Below are positions 33,774 through 41,712 of a stretch of 64,000 bases of DNA, one piece after another (the stretch's first letter is position 1; each line of letters starts with the position of its first letter). The position numbers were made by a program, and so were the translations under genes. The notes beneath the pieces were generated by a model. The model was not told the origin of the DNA and did not search any database. It was given only the letters and a program-made list of their open reading frames with translations. The DNA comes from Actinacidiphila acididurans (GTDB lineage Bacteria; Actinomycetota; Actinomycetes; Streptomycetales; Streptomycetaceae): positions 62,001-126,000 of the forward strand of contig NZ_JADKYB010000011.1 in NCBI RefSeq assembly GCF_016918855.1, read 5' to 3'.

Positions 33774-36235
33774 CCACCGCCGGCGACCTGCTCGCCATGC
33801 GGCCGCGGGTCCGTACCGACCTGATCGTCGGCCCGCGCCTGATGCGCGGGCCCACCCCGGTCCACCTGGTCAAGGACCCGGTCAGCGGCGCCCGGATGGA
33901 GCTCGGCGCCAAGGAGCACTTCATCGTCAGCCGACTCGACGGCACCCGCCCGCTGGCCGAGATCGGCCAGGAGTACGCCACCGCGTTCGGGGCCCGGCTC
34001 GGCGAGGCCCAGTGGCAGCAGTTGCTGCGGCTGCTGTCGGTCCGCGGGCTGCTGGCGGGAGTGGGTACGGGCGCGGGCCAGGGTACGGGCGCGGTCGCTC
34101 GGCCGCACCCGTCGGCTTCCGGAGGGCCGGAGGGAGCGTTCACGCCGACGGGAGTGCGTACGGGCCGAGGGACGGGCGGAGTCGGCGGCGCAGATGCGCG
34201 GCAGCCCCCGCCGGCGGTTTCCGAGCGGCCGAACGGCTCGGCCCCGCAAGGGAGTTGGCTGGGCGGGCGGACCAAGCTGGTCGCCGACGCGCCCGCGCTG
34301 ATGGACCGGCTGCACGAAGCGACCGCCTGGGCCCGCCGCCCCGCCGTGCTCGGGCCGCTGTTCGCGCTGTGCGCCGCGCTGTTGGTGACCGAGGCGGTGC
34401 AGTTCGGGCAACTCGCCCACGACACACGGCGGCTGTGGCACGAGCCGGTGACCCTGCTGGCCGCCGGCGCCGTGCTGTGGGTGTCGCTGGCTCTGCACGA
34501 ACTCGCCCACGGGCTGGTGGCGAGGACGTACGGGCTGGAGGTCGGCGAGATCGCGCTGCGCCGGGTCGCGGGGGTGATGACGTACCTCTATTGCGAGGTC
34601 ACCGACGTGCAGTTCCTCGGCCGGCGCGGCCGCCAGGTGGCGGTGGCGTGCGCCGGGGTGGTGGCCAACCTCGTCTTCCTGCTGCCCTTCTGGCCGGTGT
34701 GGGCGCTGCTGCCGGACCACGCGCAGGCCGAGCCCTTCTTCGGCGGCCTGCTCCTGCTGGGCACCGCCACCGGCCTGGCCAACCTGATCCCGCTGCCGCC
34801 GCTCGACGGCTACAAGGCGCTCGGCTACGCGCTCGGCACCCTGCGGCTGGCCTCCGAGAGCCGCGGCTGGGCCCGGCTCGCCGCCCGCGCCGCACTGCGC
34901 CGTACCCCCGAGGACCGGGCGCGGGCCGCCCGCTACGCCCGGGCCACCCGGTGGATCCTCGGAGGTTACGCCGTCCTGTGCGTGGCCCTGGCCGCCGCCG
35001 TCCTGCTCGCCGCGGGCCTGGCCTGCCGGGCTGCCCTGCCCGCGGGCTGGCACCAGGTCAGCCCGTACCTGCCGGTGGCGGCCGTGCTGGCCGCGCTGCT
35101 GCTGCGCACCGCGGGCCTGCGGCTGCGCGCGATGCGCCGTACGCAGCCGGACGGCACGGACGGTCCGGCGGCACCCGGCGCGCGCGCCGCCCGTACCACC
35201 ACCGCCGGCGGCGTACCCGTGCCACCGGCGACCGCCACTGCGACCCACGCCACCGAGCCGCCGCCCGCTGCCGGTCCCGTCCCGCCCGATCCGCAGGAGA
35301 AGAGCGCCATGACCACACCCGACCTGGCGTCGGAGCCGGCCGTCGTGCTCGACGGCGTGACCAAGAGCTACGGCGAGGTGCGCGCCCTGGACGGGGTGTC
35401 GTTCGATGTCACCCGGGGCGAGTTCTTCGGGATCCTCGGGCCCAACGGCGCGGGGAAGACCACCCTGGTGGAGATCGTCGAGGGGATGCGGCAGGCGGAT
35501 TCGGGGAGCGTCACGGTGCTCGGCTCCGCGCCGTGGCCGCGCAACCTCGAACTGCTGCGGCGGATCGGGGTGCAGACCCAGACCTCGGCGTTCTTCACCC
35601 GGCTCACCGCGATCGAGCACCTGGAGACCGTGGCCGCGCTGCACGGCCTGGAGCGGACGACGGCCGGGCGGGCCCTGGAGACCGTGGGCCTGACCGACAA
35701 GGCCCGCAGCCGGGTCGACAACCTCTCCGGCGGCCAGCGGCAGCGGCTGGCGCTGGCCACCGCGCTGATCCACGAGCCGGACCTGATCTTCCTGGACGAG
35801 CCCACGGCCGCCCTCGACCCGGAGGCCCGCCGCTCGCTGTGGGCGGTGCTGCGCCGCCTGCGCACCGAGGGCCGCACCATCGTCCTCACCACGCACTACC
35901 TGGACGAGGCCGAGGCGCTGTGCGACCGGGTGGCGATCATCGCCCGCGGCAGGCTGGTCGCCCTGGACACCCCGTCCGCGCTGGTACGGGGGCTCGCCGC
36001 GCCCGCCCGGCTGTTCGTGCCGGCCGACCGGATCACCCCCGACCAGGCGCGGGCCATCGAGGGCGTGGACCGGGTGCTGGTGGAGGGCGGCGAGGTCGTC
36101 ATCGAGACCAGGGCCGCCAACCGGGTGCTGGTCGCCGTCGGCGCCTTTGTCGACATGTCGGAGATCCGGACCCGCACCGCCACGCTGGAGGACGCCTACC
36201 TGCGGCTGACCGGAACGGAGCACAGCAGCCGATGA
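33770..36235 (+). CDS. PqqD-like/M50 metalloprotease fused to ABC transporter ATPase
   Basis: 821 aa in a single frame. Residues about 20-100 resemble a PqqD/RRE-like leader-binding domain. A Gly/Pro-rich linker follows to about 165. Then several membrane helices hold the M50 zinc motif HELAH (about residue 243) and NLIPLPPLDGYK (about 337), as in site-2-type proteases. From residue 514 an ABC ATPase has Walker A GPNGAGKTT, signature LSGGQRQRL, Walker B LIFLDEPT and a switch His. At 35309 an in-frame ATG with GCAGGAGAAG upstream could start a free 308-aa ATPase, a normal DrrA-like size. The protein probably cleaves or binds the modified peptide at the membrane and powers its export with the next gene. 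Nearest alternative: two adjacent genes fused by stop-codon loss. Confidence 0.85.
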   Translation: MTTAGDLLAMRPRVRTDLIVGPRLMRGPTPVHLVKDPVSGARMELGAKEHFIVSRLDGTRPLAEIGQEYATAFGARLGEAQWQQLLRLLSVRGLLAGVGTGAGQGTGAVARPHPSASGGPEGAFTPTGVRTGRGTGGVGGADARQPPPAVSERPNGSAPQGSWLGGRTKLVADAPALMDRLHEATAWARRPAVLGPLFALCAALLVTEAVQFGQLAHDTRRLWHEPVTLLAAGAVLWVSLALHELAHGLVARTYGLEVGEIALRRVAGVMTYLYCEVTDVQFLGRRGRQVAVACAGVVANLVFLLPFWPVWALLPDHAQAEPFFGGLLLLGTATGLANLIPLPPLDGYKALGYALGTLRLASESRGWARLAARAALRRTPEDRARAARYARATRWILGGYAVLCVALAAAVLLAAGLACRAALPAGWHQVSPYLPVAAVLAALLLRTAGLRLRAMRRTQPDGTDGPAAPGARAARTTTAGGVPVPPATATATHATEPPPAAGPVPPDPQEKSAMTTPDLASEPAVVLDGVTKSYGEVRALDGVSFDVTRGEFFGILGPNGAGKTTLVEIVEGMRQADSGSVTVLGSAPWPRNLELLRRIGVQTQTSAFFTRLTAIEHLETVAALHGLERTTAGRALETVGLTDKARSRVDNLSGGQRQRLALATALIHEPDLIFLDEPTAALDPEARRSLWAVLRRLRTEGRTIVLTTHYLDEAEALCDRVAIIARGRLVALDTPSALVRGLAAPARLFVPADRITPDQARAIEGVDRVLVEGGEVVIETRAANRVLVAVGAFVDMSEIRTRTATLEDAYLRLTGTEHSSR

Positions 36236-36990
36236 CCACCACCGCCTATGCCGCGCTGACCCGGGCCGCCTGGCTGGCCTCGGTGCGCGACCGCACCACC
36301 GTCTTCTTCACCTTCGCCTTCCCGCTGGTGTTCCTGCTGGTCTTCGGGCTGCTCTTCCGCGGCCAGTCGGTCGACGGCGGCCTTCCGTACATCAACTACA
36401 CCGCCCCCGGCGTGCTGGCCTGGGGCGTGGGCAACGCGGCGCTGTTCGGCCCGGCGTTCGCCATGATGCACTGGCGGCGCGACGACATCCTGCGCCTGGT
36501 GTGGCGCACCCCCACCCCGCTGCCCACCGTGCTCGCCTCCCGGTTCGCCGTCGCGGTCGGGGTGGGCCTGGCGCAGGCCGTGCTGTTCACCGCGGTCGCC
36601 CTGCTGCCCGCCTTCGGCCTGCACCTGCCCGGCACCTGGCCGCTCGCGCTGCCGCTGCTGGTGCTCGGTGTCGCCGCCTTCCTGGCCCTCGGCCTGGTGG
36701 TGGGCAGCCTCGCCGACACCCCGGAGGCGGTCGCCGCCATCGCCAACTGCGTGATGGTGCCGATGGCGTTCCTGTCCGGCGCCTTCTACCCCGCCGACCT
36801 GCTGCCGGGCTGGATCCGCACCCTGTCCTGGGCGCTGCCGCTGCGCTACCTCGACCACGGCCTGACCAATGTGCTGGCCGGCCGCGGCGGGCTCGGCCCA
36901 CTGGGCCTGGACTGCCTGGGACTGGCCGCCTTCACCGCCCTGTTCGGCATCGTTGCCACCCGCACCTTCCGCTGGAGCAACCGGACATGA
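36232..36990 (+). CDS. ABC-2 type transporter permease
   Basis: 252 aa with about six hydrophobic segments in the ABC-2 membrane pattern: VFFTFAFPLVFLLVFGLLF at the N-terminus, LPLLVLGVAAFLALGLVVGSLADTPEAV, then VMVPMAFLSGAFYPADLLPGWIR, the typical ABC-2 signature, and a final helix before FRWSNRT. It would form the membrane channel for the preceding ATPase and export the mature peptide or provide self-protection. Its ATG overlaps the ATPase stop (ATGA) and its stop overlaps the second YcaO (ATGA), so all are translated from one message. Confidence 0.9.
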   Translation: MTTTAYAALTRAAWLASVRDRTTVFFTFAFPLVFLLVFGLLFRGQSVDGGLPYINYTAPGVLAWGVGNAALFGPAFAMMHWRRDDILRLVWRTPTPLPTVLASRFAVAVGVGLAQAVLFTAVALLPAFGLHLPGTWPLALPLLVLGVAAFLALGLVVGSLADTPEAVAAIANCVMVPMAFLSGAFYPADLLPGWIRTLSWALPLRYLDHGLTNVLAGRGGLGPLGLDCLGLAAFTALFGIVATRTFRWSNRT

Positions 36991-38933
36991 CCCTCACCCC
37001 CCTCGCCGGGCCGGACGCCGAGGCCCCGGCCGGCGCCGGCCCGCTGGCCGCCGCCGGCCGCGACCTGGCCGCCAAGCTGGCCGCGCACGCCGCCCGGGCC
37101 GGCCGTCCCGCCCCGGCCGTCGCCGTCCTCGGCGACCACGACGTGCTGCGCCCCGAACCGGACGCTGCCGCCGCCCACCGCGCCGCGGCCGCCGTCCACC
37201 TCACGCCCGACGCGGTGCTCATCGGCCCCTGGGGCGGCGACGGAAGCGAACCGGCCTGCGGCGGCTGCCTGGCCGTGCGCTGGCAGCGGCTGCGCACCCG
37301 TACCGAACGCGAGGCGCTGGAGACCGGGCTCGACGTGGCCGCCGCCGGCGCCTGGCCGGTGCTGCCGGACTGGACCGCCGACGCGGTGTGGGCGCTGCAT
37401 GAGTGGACGGCCGGGCAGGCCGCGCGGACCGGCGGGCTGCCCCGGGTCACCCGCTACGACCTGGAGACCGGCCGGGTCGGCACGGTGCCGCTGCTCGCCG
37501 AGCCGCTGTGCGAGGGTCACTTGCGCCCGGCCGCCTCCGCCGCTCCTTTCGCCGAGCCGCCCCGGCTCACCGCGCGGCCCAAGCCCGGCCCCGACCGCTA
37601 CCGGCTGCGCGCGCCCGCCTCGTACGCGCTGCCCACCGCCGCGCTCGCCAACCCGGTGTGCGGCGTCCTCGGCGCCGGGACCTGGCTCGACGTCACCTCG
37701 CCGACCACCGCCCCGGTGGCCGGCAGCGTCTTCATGCGCGGCTACGCCGGGCTCACCGACGTCACCTGGAGCGGCCAGGCCAACTCCTTCGCCGCCAGCC
37801 GCGACCTGGCCTTCCTGGAGGGCCTGGAACGCTACGCCGGGACCCACCGGCGCGACGCCGAACCGCCGCTCGTGGCGTCGTACGAGAGCCTGGGCGCCAC
37901 CGCCCTCGACCCGCGCGACTGCGGGCTCTACGCGCCCGAGACCTACCGCGACGACGACATGGTGGCGCCCTTCGACCCGGCCCGCCCGATTCCCTGGGTA
38001 CGCGGCCACTCGCTGCGCGACGACCGGCCGGTGTGGGTGCCGGCCCGGCTGGCGTACTACAGCGCCGGCACGCCGGCCGACAACTTCGTCTTCGAGTGCT
38101 CCAACGGCTGTGCCATCGGCGGCAGCCTTGAGGAGGCCGTGCTGTTCGGCCTGCTGGAGCTGATCGAACGGGACGCCTTCCTGCTCGGCTGGTACGGCGA
38201 CGCGCCGCTGACCGAGATCGACCTGGCCTCCTGCGCCGCCCCGGAGATCCGCGCGATGGCCGACCGGGCCGCGCTGTGCGGATACGACGTGCACGTCTAC
38301 GACAACCGGATCGACCTGCCGGTGCCGGTGGTGACCGGGCTCGCGGTGCGCCGCGACGACGGCCCGGGCACCCTCGCCTTCGCCGCCGGCGCCGCCTTCG
38401 ACCCGGAGACGGCCGTGGCCGCCGCGGTCTCCGAGATCCTCACCTACTTGCCGCACCTGCCCCGCCAGGTCGGCGAGCGCCCCGCCGAACTCGAGGCCAT
38501 GGCTGGGGACTTCACGAGGGTGCGGCGACTGGCGGACCACGCGGCGCTGTTCGGGCTGCCCCGGATGAAGCGGCACGTGCGCGGCTACCTGGAACCCGCC
38601 GCGGTCCGCCCGCTGGCCGAGGTCTACCGTTCCTGGCAGCAGGACCGGCCGCGCGGCACCGACCTGCGGGAAGACGTCCTCTGGCTGCGGGACGTGCTGG
38701 CCGGCGCCGGATTCGACGTGATCGTGGTCGACCAGACCACCCCGGAGCAGCGGCGGTACGGGCTCACCACGGTGTGCACGATCGTGCCCGGGCTGCTGCC
38801 GATCGACTTCGGCTGGACCCGGCAGCGGGCGCTGACCATGCCGCGGCTGCGCACCGCCCAGCGGCGGGCCGGGCTGCGCCCCGCGGATCTGGCCGAGCAC
38901 GAGATCCGGCGGGTGCCGCATCCCTTTCCGTGA
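36987..38933 (+). CDS. YcaO cyclodehydratase 2
   Basis: 648 aa, clearly homologous along its whole length to the first YcaO (25071-27602) but without the repeat insertion. It shares ACGGCLAVRWQ, EGLERYAG, ELIERDAF, VIVVDQTTPEQRRYG, PGLLPIDFGW and the C-terminal PHPFP. The ATP/Mg motifs are intact, so it should be active. The second zinc Cys pair (CPAC in YcaO 1) is replaced by LCEGH, so zinc binding may differ. Having two complete YcaO proteins but one leader-binding partner suggests division of labour, for example Cys versus Ser/Thr cyclisation. That is inference. It ends the operon; a hairpin terminator follows. Confidence 0.88.
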   Translation: MTLTPLAGPDAEAPAGAGPLAAAGRDLAAKLAAHAARAGRPAPAVAVLGDHDVLRPEPDAAAAHRAAAAVHLTPDAVLIGPWGGDGSEPACGGCLAVRWQRLRTRTEREALETGLDVAAAGAWPVLPDWTADAVWALHEWTAGQAARTGGLPRVTRYDLETGRVGTVPLLAEPLCEGHLRPAASAAPFAEPPRLTARPKPGPDRYRLRAPASYALPTAALANPVCGVLGAGTWLDVTSPTTAPVAGSVFMRGYAGLTDVTWSGQANSFAASRDLAFLEGLERYAGTHRRDAEPPLVASYESLGATALDPRDCGLYAPETYRDDDMVAPFDPARPIPWVRGHSLRDDRPVWVPARLAYYSAGTPADNFVFECSNGCAIGGSLEEAVLFGLLELIERDAFLLGWYGDAPLTEIDLASCAAPEIRAMADRAALCGYDVHVYDNRIDLPVPVVTGLAVRRDDGPGTLAFAAGAAFDPETAVAAAVSEILTYLPHLPRQVGERPAELEAMAGDFTRVRRLADHAALFGLPRMKRHVRGYLEPAAVRPLAEVYRSWQQDRPRGTDLREDVLWLRDVLAGAGFDVIVVDQTTPEQRRYGLTTVCTIVPGLLPIDFGWTRQRALTMPRLRTAQRRAGLRPADLAEHEIRRVPHPFP

Positions 38934-39061
38934 GCGGGTGTTCGGGTTGGGCGAGGGGTTCTCCGGGCGGGCGGTCGGCGGGCTGCCGGCCGATCGCCCG
39001 CCGGTCGGTGGCCCGTTGGCCGTCCGGCTTTGGGCCGATCGCCCGCCGGAAACGGCAGATG

Positions 39062-39092
39062 GCCGCGCGGCCGGACCGACCGGCCGCGCGGC
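39062..39092. terminator. Bidirectional terminator between YcaO 2 and the precursor gene
   Basis: A perfect 13-bp stem (GCCGCGCGGCCGG at 39062-39074, complement at 39080-39092) with a 5-nt loop, between the convergent YcaO and precursor genes. The preceding bases 38960-39050 also hold two direct copies of GGCCGATCGCCCGCCGG. Confidence 0.8.
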
Positions 39093-39111
39093 GCTCTCAC
39101 CGACCCGGCGG

Positions 39112-39297
39112 TCAGGCGGTGCAGCTGGTGGTGCTGGTGGTGCTGGAGCAGGTGCTGGTCGACGAGCAGCTCGTCGAGGAGCCCAGCATGACCTCGCTCG
39201 CGTCGGAGTAGTCGGTGATCTCGAAGGTCTCGGACTCCAGCTCCAGGATCTCCTGGGCGAGGGAGGCGAGCGGCGCGTCCATCTTGATGTCGGCCAT
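39112..39297 (-). CDS. RiPP precursor peptide (thiazolylpeptide/LAP-like)
   Basis: 61 aa. The ATG at 39297 has AAGGAGT six bases upstream. Residues 1-39 form an acidic leader (MADIKMDAPL, then LAQEILELESETFEITDY and DASEVMLG). Residues 40-60 contain only Ser (10), Thr (8) and Cys (3, at 44, 50 and 59), and Ala61 is last. This is exactly the residue set that the neighbouring YcaO, SagB and LanB-type enzymes modify. Cleavage is expected near Leu38-Gly39-Ser40. The gene is alone on the opposite strand at the end of the operon, so it has its own promoter and can be expressed in excess. Leader features (ELESETFEI, SEV) are like those of thiazolylpeptide-type precursors. No Val, aromatic or charged residue breaks the core. 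Confidence 0.88.
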   Translation of the reverse strand: MADIKMDAPLASLAQEILELESETFEITDYSDASEVMLGSSTSCSSTSTCSSTTSTTSCTA

Positions 39298-39545
39298 GGT
39301 GACTCCTTGTGTTCCCGACGGCAAAGGGCGGGCGGCACCGCAGGGGGCCGCAGCACTTTTCTACGCGCGTCCGCTGTCACATCCGGGTGCCGCCCGCTGG
39401 CATGTCGCTGTCATCCCCCGGGGCCGGCAGCCGGCGCGGCCCGGCGGTACTTCCTGGGAAGGGGAATTCGTTGACCTCGATCGGTGACGGCGCGCCCGGA
39501 CGGACCCGGGTGGGCTACGCAACGGGCTCGGAGCCGGAAGAAGCG

Positions 39546-40988
39546 GTGACGGACCGTCAGGGGTTCGCCGCGGACACGGCAGGCCTGCTGCCGGCGATCG
39601 CCGCCTTCTACCTCGACGTCCACCGCCATCCCGAACTGTCCGGGCGGGAGGAGCGCACGGCCGGGCGGTTCGCGGACTGGCTGGGGGCGGCCGGGTACGA
39701 GGTGCGGCGCGGGATCGGTGGCCACGGGGTGGCCGGGGTGCTGCGGAACGGGCCCGGCCCGGTGGTGCTGGTGCGGGCCGAACTCGACGCCCTGCCGGTG
39801 ACGGAGGATACCGGGCTGCCGTACGCCAGCACGGTGCCCGGGGTGATGCACGCCTGCGGCCACGACGCCCACCTGGCGTGCGCCGCCGGGGCCGCCCGGC
39901 TGCTGGCCGCGGGCGCGGACCGGTGGCGGGGCACGCTTGTGGTGGTCGGCCAGCCCGCCGAGGAGACGCTCAGCGGGGCCGAGGCGATGCTCACCGACGG
40001 GCTCTACGACGCCGTGCCCGTCCCCGACATCGCGCTGGCCCAGCACACCGTGCCGCTGCCCGCCGGCATGGTCGCGCACGCCGACGGCCCCGCACTGGCC
40101 GCCGGCACCACCCTGGAAGTCGTCCTGCACGGGCGCGGCGGTCACGCGGGCGCGCCCCACCTGGCGGTGGACCCGGTGGTCACCGCGGCCGCCACCATCC
40201 TGCGGCTGCAGACCGTGGTGTCCCGGGAGAGCGCCCCCGGCGACCCCGTGGTGGTCACGGTCGGCGCGGTGCACGCCGGCGGCCCGGGCAACGTCATCCC
40301 CGACCGCGCCACCCTGGAAGTGACCGTACGCGCCTTCTCCGACCCCTCGCTGGACCGCGCCCTGGCCGCCGTACGCCGCATCGTCACCGCCGAGTCCGCC
40401 GCCTCCGGCGAGGAACGGCCCCCCGGCATCCGCGTGCTGTCCCGCTCCACGGTGACCGCGAGCCACCCGGACGTCACCGAGACCCTGCGCCGCGCCCACG
40501 AACGGGAGTTCGGCCCCCACCGCGTCACCCGCTGGCAACCCTCGCCCGCCACCGAGGACTTCCCCCTCCTCGGCTCCTGCGGCGCCCACCTCCACGGCCA
40601 TCACGGCATCAGAACCGGCTACTGGATGCTCGGCGCGGTCGGCCCGCGCCAATGGGCGGCGGCGCTCGGTGGTGGCGGCGCGGACGGTGGCGGCGCAGGC
40701 CGTACGGCGGGCGGCGCGCGAAAGGGCGCGGGTGGTGTGACGGCGGGCGGCGCGGACCGTCGTACGCCCGACGCCCGCCCCGGCGCCGCGAAGGCCGCGC
40801 CCGGCCCGAGCCCCGCCGAACGCCTCGCCGCCCTCCCCGGCAACCACTCCCCGCACTTCGCCCCGCACGTCCGCCTCACCCTGGAAACCGGAACCGCCGC
40901 GCTGGCCGTCGCGGCCCGCGCCCACCTCGCACCGCCGCCCGGGTCGGTTAAGGTCGCCTCCCGGCCGCCCTCCGGCGGGGAGGGCTGA
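39546..40988 (+). CDS. M20-family metallo-amidohydrolase
   Basis: 480 aa. Peptidase M20D features: VHRHPELSGREERTA, VLVRAELDALPV, the metal-binding HACGHDAH, GQPAEET, AQHTVPLPAG, and a lid/dimer domain with GRGGHAGAPHLAVDPV and GNVIPD. It hydrolyses N-acyl or amide bonds of amino acids (hippurate/IAA-amino-acid hydrolase type); the true substrate is unknown. A Gly/Ala-rich insertion (about residues 370-430) sits before the C-terminal NHSPHFAP metal region. GTG 39546 follows GGAAGA and places the domain start normally; TTG 39471 with AAGGGGA is an alternative. It is divergent from the precursor gene; a role in the RiPP pathway is possible but not shown. Confidence 0.82.
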   Translation: MTDRQGFAADTAGLLPAIAAFYLDVHRHPELSGREERTAGRFADWLGAAGYEVRRGIGGHGVAGVLRNGPGPVVLVRAELDALPVTEDTGLPYASTVPGVMHACGHDAHLACAAGAARLLAAGADRWRGTLVVVGQPAEETLSGAEAMLTDGLYDAVPVPDIALAQHTVPLPAGMVAHADGPALAAGTTLEVVLHGRGGHAGAPHLAVDPVVTAAATILRLQTVVSRESAPGDPVVVTVGAVHAGGPGNVIPDRATLEVTVRAFSDPSLDRALAAVRRIVTAESAASGEERPPGIRVLSRSTVTASHPDVTETLRRAHEREFGPHRVTRWQPSPATEDFPLLGSCGAHLHGHHGIRTGYWMLGAVGPRQWAAALGGGGADGGGAGRTAGGARKGAGGVTAGGADRRTPDARPGAAKAAPGPSPAERLAALPGNHSPHFAPHVRLTLETGTAALAVAARAHLAPPPGSVKVASRPPSGGEG

Positions 40989-41013
40989 GGCACCGTATCC
41001 GTGGGGGCCCCTT

Positions 41014-41265
41014 GTGAGACTGAGGCTGGAGTTCACGACCGAGCCGTTCGACCTGGACGTGCCGCCGGGGCATGCCGTGGCGGCGCGGGAGGTCGCCGAG
41101 CGGGCGCTGGAGGCGGTGGACGTCGGGCCGTTCGGGACGTCGGGGGAGGGGCCGGCGGATGCCGTGATCGAGGCGGTCGGCGAGCTGCTGCGGCGTACGC
41201 TCGCGGCCGGTGCCACCCGGGTCTCGCTCCAGGTCAACGCCCTCCCGGAAGGAGGCGGGCGATGA
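41014..41265 (+). CDS. Small conserved-looking protein of unknown function
   Basis: 83 aa, GTG start 25 bases after the amidohydrolase stop. I do not recognise a family. It reads as a compact alpha/beta sequence: MRLRLEFTTEPFDLDVPPG, then two helices (AAREVAERALEAVD, ADAVIEAVGELLRRTLAAG) and a strand ATRVSLQVNALPE. It overlaps the next gene by four bases (ATGA) and the HTH protein is followed by urate genes, so it is probably co-transcribed with the regulator. Codon use is normal for the region. Confidence 0.6.
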   Translation: MRLRLEFTTEPFDLDVPPGHAVAAREVAERALEAVDVGPFGTSGEGPADAVIEAVGELLRRTLAAGATRVSLQVNALPEGGGR

Positions 41266-41642
41266 GCGGCGGCGGCGCGGCCCATCCCTTCGCGGAGGCG
41301 GTCCGGCCCCTGGTCGACGCCATGGGCGCGGAAATGCTTCCGCCCGGCGAGGCCGGCGACGACGACGTGGTGCTGACCTGGGAAGGGCAGGCCGTGGTCG
41401 CGGTCCGCCTGCCCCCTCTGGCCGACTCCCTCGACCATCTGCTGGCCGACCTCGAACGCCGCCACGGCCCCTTGGCCGGCCTCGGCCGCAAGGACAAGCA
41501 GCAACTCGTCCGCCATCTGGAGGAACGCGGCGCCTTCGCCCTGCGCCACGGCGTCGAGACCGTCGCCTCCGCCCTCGGTGTCTCCCGCTTCACCGTCTAC
41601 AACTACCTGAACAGGGAGAACGCCGGGCGCGACACTCCCTGA
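41262..41642 (+). CDS. Helix-turn-helix protein upstream of urate genes
   Basis: 126 aa, ATG preceded by AAGGAGGCGGGCG. The first half is a small alpha/beta domain (HPFAEAVRPLVDAMG, DDVVLTWEGQAVVAVRLPP). The second half is helical with LGRKDKQQLVRHLEERGAF and a Fis/HTH-like end: GVETVASALGVSRFTVYNYLNR, where the recognition helix is clear. Proteins of this form often precede the OHCU decarboxylase gene in streptomycetes. It may act on the palindromic promoter at 41665-41706 that begins 22 bases after its stop. Target and ligand are inferred, not shown. Confidence 0.75.
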   Translation: MSGGGAAHPFAEAVRPLVDAMGAEMLPPGEAGDDDVVLTWEGQAVVAVRLPPLADSLDHLLADLERRHGPLAGLGRKDKQQLVRHLEERGAFALRHGVETVASALGVSRFTVYNYLNRENAGRDTP

Positions 41643-41664
41643 CGGACGCGCGGGGAGGACCTTT

Positions 41665-41706
41665 TTCAACAAAGTGTTGACGTCGCTCCTCGGCGGCTCC
41701 TACGTT
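41665..41706 (+). promoter_or_regulatory. uraD promoter with overlapping operator; probably leaderless
   Basis: -35 TTGACG (41677-41682), 18-base spacer, -10 TACGTT (41701-41706). The GTG start of uraD lies at 41713, seven bases after the -10, so the transcript may begin at the start codon. The palindrome TTCAAC-AAAGT-GTTGAC (41665-41681) overlaps the -35; the same TTCAAC-N5-GTTGA design recurs upstream of allantoinase. Confidence 0.7.
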
Positions 41707-41712
41707 GCGACT

